In this document: positions 59,065 to 64,000 of the stretch, piece by piece
Layout of the letters: the number at the start of each line of letters is the position of its first letter
How positions within the stretch are numbered: the first letter of the stretch is position 1
Assembly: GCF_022808175.1 (NCBI RefSeq)
Contig: NZ_JALGBX010000019.1
Coordinates: 124,001 to 188,000, forward strand
DNA: 64,000 nucleotides
From: Streptomyces sp. AP-93
GTDB lineage: Bacteria; Actinomycetota; Actinomycetes; Streptomycetales; Streptomycetaceae
Reading direction: 5' to 3'
Program-made: the position numbers and the translations under genes
The notes under the pieces: model-generated
Database searches by the model: none
Told to the model about the DNA's origin: nothing
Seen by the model: the letters and a program-made list of their open reading frames with translations, nothing else

Positions 59065-60410
59065 ACGCCGCCCAGGGTGAGACCGATCGGAGCGCCCTCC
59101 GCTTCCGGGGCACCGTCCGGGCATACAGGGACAGTCTGGCCCTGCTGCCGGAAGGCCCCTATCGTCGCTACTGCGGATGGCTGCTGGATCACCCCTCGCT
59201 GTCGCGTCGTTGGCTCCGGCTGATCGCTCTGGAGGAACTGGTGAGCATGACCGGCGCCCTCCTGGACCGCATGCCCCTCGACCAGGACGAGGCGGACGCG
59301 CTGAGCGTGCACGGCACGTTCATGAGCGTGCACCAGATCTACGAGGTCGTCTCGGACAACCTGGCCATCGGACTGGCTGCCCCAGGAGTGACCGCAGCCG
59401 TGCCGGCCGGGCAGGAGCGCGAGGAGGTGCTGCGGTTGTTCAATCCGGCTGCTGCCGAGAGCCTTCGCGCGATGGACTCCCGGCCCGCACGGGCCGCGTT
59501 CGCCGGGTGGGAGAACCCGGCCCGCCGGATTTCCGCATTCCGCAGCAGTAACAACGAGGCCGAGCACCGAGCCCTCGCCGCGGCCTTCGGGCGGGAGCAT
59601 CCCGGCGAGGACCCGGCTGGACTGGAGTTCTCGGTGGCCCCGTGTCTGCTGGCGAACATCACCTCCGGGCTCGCCATGGCGGACGTCGTACGCTCCCTGG
59701 CGACCTGGGACCTTTTCATCACCGGGCTCGCGCGCCGGTACACGGCCGTGCAGCGACTGCTCATCGAGCGCCCCACGGATCTGGAGGCCCTGCTCGGAAT
59801 CGGGACCGACAGCATCATGGTCGTCTCCACGATCGCCTACTACACCGGGCTGATCAATGAAGTCGTGCGCCCCCTGCCCGCCTACGCCCACGTGCTCGAC
59901 GACGGAAGCGTTCAGCGGCTCCTGACCGATGCGGCCCTGCTCGTACGACTGGTCAACGACGTGGGGACGCGGCTGCTGGAGCAGGCCCCGCAGGACCGGC
60001 GCCAGCTGGTCGCCCGGCTGCGCGCCGCAGCGGTCGCCTCGCCTGCGGGCGACTTGGCGCAGGTCCTGTGGCAGGCGCAGGCCGCTGAGGGTGCGCTGCT
60101 GACACGGTTGAAGAAAGACGTCGGCTTCGGCGAGTTCAACGTATGCCTCGACGGAATCCGCCACCTCCCGGGGCAGGAGGGTCTCGCTCACTTCGAAGAC
60201 CGCCTCGACCGTGTCACCACCCTCTACCGCCGCACTGTCGACTCCTTGACGAGGGGCGCCGCCGAACTACGGGCCCGGACCGGTTCTCCCCTCGTCGGCG
60301 CCCCGGCCCTGTGCTTCGTCCGCTTTCACCAAGAGCTCTACCGCAAGACGTTCGACGATCAGATGGGCGACTACGCGGTCGCCCTCAGCAGGCCGGACCG
60401 ACGGGAGTGA
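59061..60410 (+). CDS. Unrecognised helical protein with NDxxTxxxE motif (candidate class I terpene synthase-like enzyme)
   Basis: A 449-residue, mostly helical soluble protein that I cannot place in a known family. Its position directly after a prenyl-diphosphate synthase, and the segment LVRLVNDVGTRLLE (NDVGTRLLE at residues 299-307), which fits the NDxx(S/T)xxxE metal-binding triad of class I terpene synthases, make a cyclase a reasonable guess. No DDxxD is obvious at the usual distance; MPLDQDEADAL at 71-81 is the nearest acidic cluster, much farther from the triad than normal. It starts with ATGA overlap. Alternatives: a prenyltransferase or a non-enzymatic partner. Confidence 0.5.
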   Translation: MNAAQGETDRSALRFRGTVRAYRDSLALLPEGPYRRYCGWLLDHPSLSRRWLRLIALEELVSMTGALLDRMPLDQDEADALSVHGTFMSVHQIYEVVSDNLAIGLAAPGVTAAVPAGQEREEVLRLFNPAAAESLRAMDSRPARAAFAGWENPARRISAFRSSNNEAEHRALAAAFGREHPGEDPAGLEFSVAPCLLANITSGLAMADVVRSLATWDLFITGLARRYTAVQRLLIERPTDLEALLGIGTDSIMVVSTIAYYTGLINEVVRPLPAYAHVLDDGSVQRLLTDAALLVRLVNDVGTRLLEQAPQDRRQLVARLRAAAVASPAGDLAQVLWQAQAAEGALLTRLKKDVGFGEFNVCLDGIRHLPGQEGLAHFEDRLDRVTTLYRRTVDSLTRGAAELRARTGSPLVGAPALCFVRFHQELYRKTFDDQMGDYAVALSRPDRRE

Positions 60411-60415
60411 GCCCG

Positions 60416-61177
60416 ATGAGCACCCACTGGAACGACGAGGCGACCGAGATCCTGGGCAAGGCGTTCTCCGGTGCGGCCGCCGCCCTCACGGCGCAGGGTG
60501 TGCCCGCCCGGCACTACGTGGTCCCCGACTGCGATGGCTACGCCCCCGTCACCGGAGGCGCGGCCGACGTCTGGTGCCTGGAGGCGGAGTTCGGGGCGGC
60601 CCTGCGGAACCCTGGTGAATCGGTCTTCGCAGTGTTCCAGGCGTTCGACCCGGCACACCCCCATCTGGGATTCGCGTTTCTCGGGCAGCGCCGCGTTGCC
60701 GACGGAACGCCCGTCAGCGACCACCGGCTGCCGCGCTGGCGCTACCGGTACGACAACCTCTTCTGCTACACGTTCATGCCTGCGGTCAACGACCTGCTCG
60801 CCCCGCTCGACCCCACGGGCAAGGGCAGCAGCCAGGTCGTGGGCGTCCATCACGGAAGCATCACCGCACCGGACTACCTGTCCGTCCCCAGGAAGGTGGC
60901 GACCCTGCGCAACGACGCCCGTCGCCAGGGGCAGCACGCCGTCATCTGGGCCGACTTCAAGGCCCCCTTCTCGGAGGCCGCCGTGCGACTCGTCCGGCGC
61001 TCGATCCAGGGCAGCTGGCCCATGCACTTGATCCCCCGTGCAGCCCAGGCATCGCATGTTCGGGTCCCCACGAGGCTGCCCGACGGAACGATCGGCTACT
61101 TCGAGGATTTCTCTGCCTCACTGGACGAGGGCATCATCCTGGCCAGGGACTACCTCGCCGGCCGGAAGGCCGCATGA
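60416..61177 (+). CDS. Protein of unknown function in the terpenoid operon
   Basis: The 253-residue soluble protein is not recognised. Notable parts are ARHYVVPDCDGYAP near the N-terminus, RWRYRYDNLFCYTFMPAVNDLL in the centre, SSQVVGVHHGSITAPDYL and IGYFEDFSASLDEGIILARDYLAG at the end. It has no signal peptide or membrane span. Its ATG follows 5 bp after the upstream stop with a GGGAG-type RBS, and its end overlaps the FAD enzyme by 4 bp, so it is part of the same translational unit. It could be a tailoring or partner protein of the upstream enzyme; no function can be assigned. Confidence 0.65.
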   Translation: MSTHWNDEATEILGKAFSGAAAALTAQGVPARHYVVPDCDGYAPVTGGAADVWCLEAEFGAALRNPGESVFAVFQAFDPAHPHLGFAFLGQRRVADGTPVSDHRLPRWRYRYDNLFCYTFMPAVNDLLAPLDPTGKGSSQVVGVHHGSITAPDYLSVPRKVATLRNDARRQGQHAVIWADFKAPFSEAAVRLVRRSIQGSWPMHLIPRAAQASHVRVPTRLPDGTIGYFEDFSASLDEGIILARDYLAGRKAA

Positions 61178-62493
61178 CGGGCCGCACTCACGCCGTTGTC
61201 GTGGGCGGGGGGATGGCCGGACTGTGCACCGCCGCCGTACTGGCCGGCCACTTCCCGCGGGTGACGGTGGTCGAACGCGATCGGATCAGCGAGCTCCGCC
61301 CTGGCGTGGCCCGCCGCGGCGTCCCGCAGGGACCGCACGTGAGCCTGCTGGCTCTCAGAGGCATACAGCAGCTCGACGCGCTCTTTCCCGGGCTGCTGAG
61401 CCAATGCCTGGCCGACGGGGCCGTGGCCGCCGAGGCGGGCAGCCAGGTCCGGGTGACCTTCCACGGCCATCGGTTACGACAGAACGACGCCGGGCTCGAC
61501 ATCCTGCTGGCCTCGCGCCCGTTCCTGGAGGAGCGGATCCGAGCACGTGTCCTGCACGATCCGGCAGTCACGCTGCTGGAGGGCACCCATGCCTCGGCCT
61601 TGCTGGCTGACCGCAACCACTCGGGGCGGAGCGGGGTGCGCGGGGTGCGGGTGCACTCCGGACAGGCTGACGCAGCCGGCCGGGAGCTGGCGGCCGACTT
61701 GGTGGTGGACGCGACCGGCCGGGGAGCCAGGAGTGGCGCCTGGCTGGCACAGCTCGGCTACGAGCAGGCCCCGGAGCAGGGCATACCGGCAGACGTCAGC
61801 TACGCCAGCCGGCACTTCTCCCTGCCCCCGGACGTCCTCGGTACCGACCGGGCCGTGGTGATCGGAGCCACCCAACAGCAGCCGCTGGGCATGACCTTCG
61901 TCGCCCAGGAGGCGGGTACCTGGGTGCTCTCACTGCAGAGCTACTCCGGTCGGCGGCCGCCCCGGGACGCGGATGAACTCCTGGCGGCGGCCGCCGAGAT
62001 CGCCCCCGCCGACGTGATGCGCCACCTGCGCGGAGCGGAAGCCATCGACCCCGTCTCCGTGCACCGCTTCCCGAGCGGTATCCGCCGCCACTACCAGCGA
62101 CTGCGCCGCTTTCCCACTGGCCTTCTGGTAATCGGCGACGCGATCTGCTCGATCAACCCGGTCTACGGCAGCGGGATGGCGATGGCGGTGGCTCAGGCCA
62201 TCGAGCTCGATGACTGCCTCGGCCGGGGCGGCCCGCTCGCCCCCCGATTCTTCCAGGCGGCCCACCGTACGACTCGCCAGTCATGGCGGGTGGCAGCCTG
62301 CGGGGATTACAGCATCAACCAGGGAAACAGAGCGTCACACGTACTCGGCGCCTGCTTCCGCAGGACCATGGCCGCAGCTGCCCGGGACCCGGCCGTCGCG
62401 ACCGCGGTGGTCCAGCTGATCGGCCTGACAGCCTCACCCCGCCAACTGGCCCGCCCCGGCATCCTCCGCCGGATCCTCGTCCCAGGGAGATGA
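61174..62493 (+). CDS. FAD-dependent monooxygenase/epoxidase-like protein, with a TTA codon
   Basis: A 439-residue flavoprotein with an N-terminal dinucleotide-binding motif HAVVVGGGMAGLCTAAVLA, the GDAICSINPVYGSGMAMAVAQA segment of group A flavin monooxygenases and geranylgeranyl-reductase-like proteins, and a helical C-terminus. In terpenoid clusters such enzymes epoxidise or hydroxylate prenyl chains before cyclisation; that role is inferred. Codon 101 (61474-61476) is TTA, the rare leucine codon read by the bldA tRNA, so translation may be limited to late development. ATGA overlaps on both sides. Confidence 0.83.
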   Translation: MTGRTHAVVVGGGMAGLCTAAVLAGHFPRVTVVERDRISELRPGVARRGVPQGPHVSLLALRGIQQLDALFPGLLSQCLADGAVAAEAGSQVRVTFHGHRLRQNDAGLDILLASRPFLEERIRARVLHDPAVTLLEGTHASALLADRNHSGRSGVRGVRVHSGQADAAGRELAADLVVDATGRGARSGAWLAQLGYEQAPEQGIPADVSYASRHFSLPPDVLGTDRAVVIGATQQQPLGMTFVAQEAGTWVLSLQSYSGRRPPRDADELLAAAAEIAPADVMRHLRGAEAIDPVSVHRFPSGIRRHYQRLRRFPTGLLVIGDAICSINPVYGSGMAMAVAQAIELDDCLGRGGPLAPRFFQAAHRTTRQSWRVAACGDYSINQGNRASHVLGACFRRTMAAAARDPAVATAVVQLIGLTASPRQLARPGILRRILVPGR

Positions 62494-63326
62494 ACGCGGT
62501 GAACCCAGCACATGAAAGCCACCGCGCGGACCGAGCCGTGCCAGGACGGGCCCCGCGCGTCGGGCCGTCCACCGCCCTGGTGACCGGCGCGGCCAGCGGC
62601 ATCGGTCGCTACGTTGCACAGACCCTCGCAGCCCGGGGAACGAGCGTCGTGGCGCTGGACATCGACGAAGCGGGGCTCCGCGAGACAGCAACGGCTTCAC
62701 CGCGCATCACCACAATCCCTTGCGACGTCACCGACCTCGGTGCCGTCACCTCCGCGGCCGGGCAGGCACAGCAGCACCTCGGCCCGCTGGACCGTGTGGT
62801 GCACTGCGCAGGCATCGAGGTCGCCGGCCGCCTCCTCGACCAGCCGCTCGGCGACATCCACCGGGTGATGGACGTCAACTACTTCGGCACGGTCAACGTG
62901 GCACGGGCCACCGTCCCGGCGATGGTTGAACGCGGGCGGGGCGAGATCGCCCTGATCGCCTCGATCGGGGGATGGGTCTTCGTCAACGAGTCGGGTGCCT
63001 ACAGTGCATCCAAGGCCGCCATCATCGCCTTCAGCGAGGTCCTCGCTTCCGAAACCCGGGGATCGGGCGTCCGTGTGGTCTGCGTTTGCCCCGCCGTGGT
63101 GGAAACTCCCATGGTCGAGCGTATGCGGAATGAGAACCCGCACCTGGTCGGCAGCGCTCGGGGCAGTCACCCCAGAGTCGTTCTGGACGACCTCGAACGC
63201 GCGCTGGCCCGAGGGCGCCACTACGCGTTCCCCGGACGCGGCGCCACCACACTGTGGCGGGCCCGCCGCCACACGCCCCGGCTCGTGGACGCCATCATCC
63301 AACGGACCATCCGAAAATCCACCTGA
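62490..63326 (+). CDS. Short-chain dehydrogenase/reductase of the terpenoid operon
   Basis: This 278-residue SDR has ALVTGAASGIGRYVA for cofactor binding, VALDIDEA whose Asp suggests NAD preference, HCAGIEV in place of NNAG, the catalytic Ser in LIASIGG and YSASK. An N-terminal tail of about 25 residues precedes the fold. It overlaps the FAD enzyme by 4 bp (ATGA). It is likely to oxidise or reduce a hydroxyl or keto group of the cluster product; the exact step is unknown. Confidence 0.87.
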   Translation: MNAVNPAHESHRADRAVPGRAPRVGPSTALVTGAASGIGRYVAQTLAARGTSVVALDIDEAGLRETATASPRITTIPCDVTDLGAVTSAAGQAQQHLGPLDRVVHCAGIEVAGRLLDQPLGDIHRVMDVNYFGTVNVARATVPAMVERGRGEIALIASIGGWVFVNESGAYSASKAAIIAFSEVLASETRGSGVRVVCVCPAVVETPMVERMRNENPHLVGSARGSHPRVVLDDLERALARGRHYAFPGRGATTLWRARRHTPRLVDAIIQRTIRKST

Positions 63327-63352
63327 TCGCGGCGGCACGCCTCGGCCGCCCC

Positions 63353-64000
63353 TCAGCCTCCGGTGCGGGATTCAGCGGTCATGGGCAGCTGACTCGGATG
63401 AACCGTGGCCCTGGCCACCGGACGTACCTCGGCGCCGGGCAGGGGGCGAAGCCGCCAGCGCTGACAGATCACCGCCAGCGCCGCTGTCATCTCGGCCAGC
63501 GCGAACGTATTGCCAATGCACTGGTGCCCACCCGATCCGAACGGAAGGTACGCGCCTCTCGGTATCTGCGCGGCCCGCTCGGGAAGCCAGCGGTCTGGGT
63601 CGAACCGTTCCGGGTCGGGGAACCAGCGCGGATCGCGGTGCAACGCGTAGGGGCTGAAGAGAACCTCCGCGCCGGCGGGCACCCGGGTTCCTCCGAGTTC
63701 GACCGGGCCTTGGGTGCGCCGAGTTATGTAGCACGCCGCGTACAGCCGCAGCGCCTCAAGGATCACTCTGCCCGTCAACTCCAGTGTCGTCAGGTCCTCA
63801 TGGCCCGGTGCTCGTCCGGCCAGAGCGCCGTCGACCTCGGCATGTAGACGCTGCTCCACTTCGGGGTTGCGCCCCAGCTCGTGGAACACCCACGCGAGCG
63901 TGGCTCCGGTCGTCTCCACCCCGGCCACCGCGAAGTTCATGACCTGGTCCTGGATCTCGCGGTCCGTCAGCCCGCGCCCTTCCGCGTCCTGAACCGCCAG
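63353..64000 (-). CDS. Cytochrome P450, C-terminal part (cut by window end)
   Basis: The final 215 codons of a P450 are visible: the I-helix oxygen motif AGVETTG, the K-helix E-x-x-R in ILEALRLYAA, PERFDPDRW, and the heme-binding loop FGSGGHQCIG with the axial Cys. It ends 26 bp from the convergent SDR of the terpenoid operon. P450s typically tailor the carbocycle in such clusters, so it is probably part of this one, transcribed from the right. The N-terminus and substrate are outside the window. Confidence 0.93.
   Translation of the reverse strand: MAVQDAEGRGLTDREIQDQVMNFAVAGVETTGATLAWVFHELGRNPEVEQRLHAEVDGALAGRAPGHEDLTTLELTGRVILEALRLYAACYITRRTQGPVELGGTRVPAGAEVLFSPYALHRDPRWFPDPERFDPDRWLPERAAQIPRGAYLPFGSGGHQCIGNTFALAEMTAALAVICQRWRLRPLPGAEVRPVARATVHPSQLPMTAESRTGG

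Noticed and set aside
57417..64000. Second attachment site of the tRNA-Pro element
   Set aside because: No copy of the tRNA 3' half (55950-55984) was found to the right within the window; it may lie outside.

Overview
This window is high-GC actinobacterial DNA, almost certainly from a Streptomyces chromosome. The signs are GC-rich third codon positions, GTG/TTG starts, many 4-bp stop/start overlaps, a conservon (cvnABCD) cluster, a SCO6745-family gene, an HdeD-like membrane protein, a bacterial hopanoid cluster, and only one in-frame TTA codon that I could find. The gene order from the SCO6745-family gene (1.7 kb) through idi (15.8 kb) to the hopanoid genes (25.8-35.7 kb) resembles, from memory, the SCO6745-SCO6771 part of S. 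coelicolor.

Layout. 0-17.9 kb is mostly housekeeping and accessory core: a truncated M1 aminopeptidase, isochorismatase-fold hydrolase, SCO6745-family protein, Tex, an HEXXH peptidase with a MAB_1171c-type membrane protein, an SDR, a HEAT-repeat protein, an ABC-F protein, two DJ-1/PfpI genes (one a GlxA regulator), an enoyl-CoA hydratase, an HdeD-like protein, an anti-sigma-type ATPase, IPP isomerase and a methyltransferase-GNAT fusion. 18.3-25.4 kb is one tightly coupled operon: two CDP-alcohol phosphotransferases, a nucleotidyltransferase, a glycerol-1-phosphate-dehydrogenase-like enzyme, a GT2 glycosyltransferase and a Wzm/Wzt-type exporter. It looks like a pathway for making and exporting a polyol-phosphate glycopolymer or glycolipid of unknown structure. 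25.7-35.7 kb is the hopanoid operon: hpnC, hpnD, hpnE, a polyprenyl diphosphate synthase, squalene-hopene cyclase, hpnG-like, hpnH and hpnO-like.

35.7-49.3 kb is mixed: a tyrosine phosphatase; a LysM-M23 wall hydrolase under a c-di-AMP (ydaO-type) riboswitch; an AlkZ-like protein; a lipoprotein with a decayed amidase-like gene upstream; an M20 peptidase; a metallo-beta-lactamase-fold pseudogene with an intact promoter/operator; a methyltransferase; a SpoIIE phosphatase; a GDSL hydrolase; an MBL hydrolase; and two secreted paralogs each built of three internal repeats. 49.9-53.6 kb is a cvnABCD-GAF conservon. 53.7-55.8 kb holds a YjbR-family protein and a split transketolase whose promoter contains a SoxR-type dyad and appears leaderless.

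55.9-64 kb looks like the left end of an integrated element: a tRNA-Pro(GGG) gene whose 3' half is overlapped by a tyrosine integrase gene, followed by a translationally coupled five-gene operon (polyprenyl diphosphate synthase, two unrecognised proteins, FAD monooxygenase, SDR) and a convergent cytochrome P450 cut by the window end. This is a probable terpenoid biosynthetic cluster. One of its unknown proteins carries an NDxxTxxxE motif like the NSE metal-binding triad of class I terpene synthases, and the FAD enzyme carries the TTA codon. I regard this and the 18-25 kb polyol-phosphate operon as the two best candidates for undescribed systems. All assignments come from reading the sequence; no searches were run.
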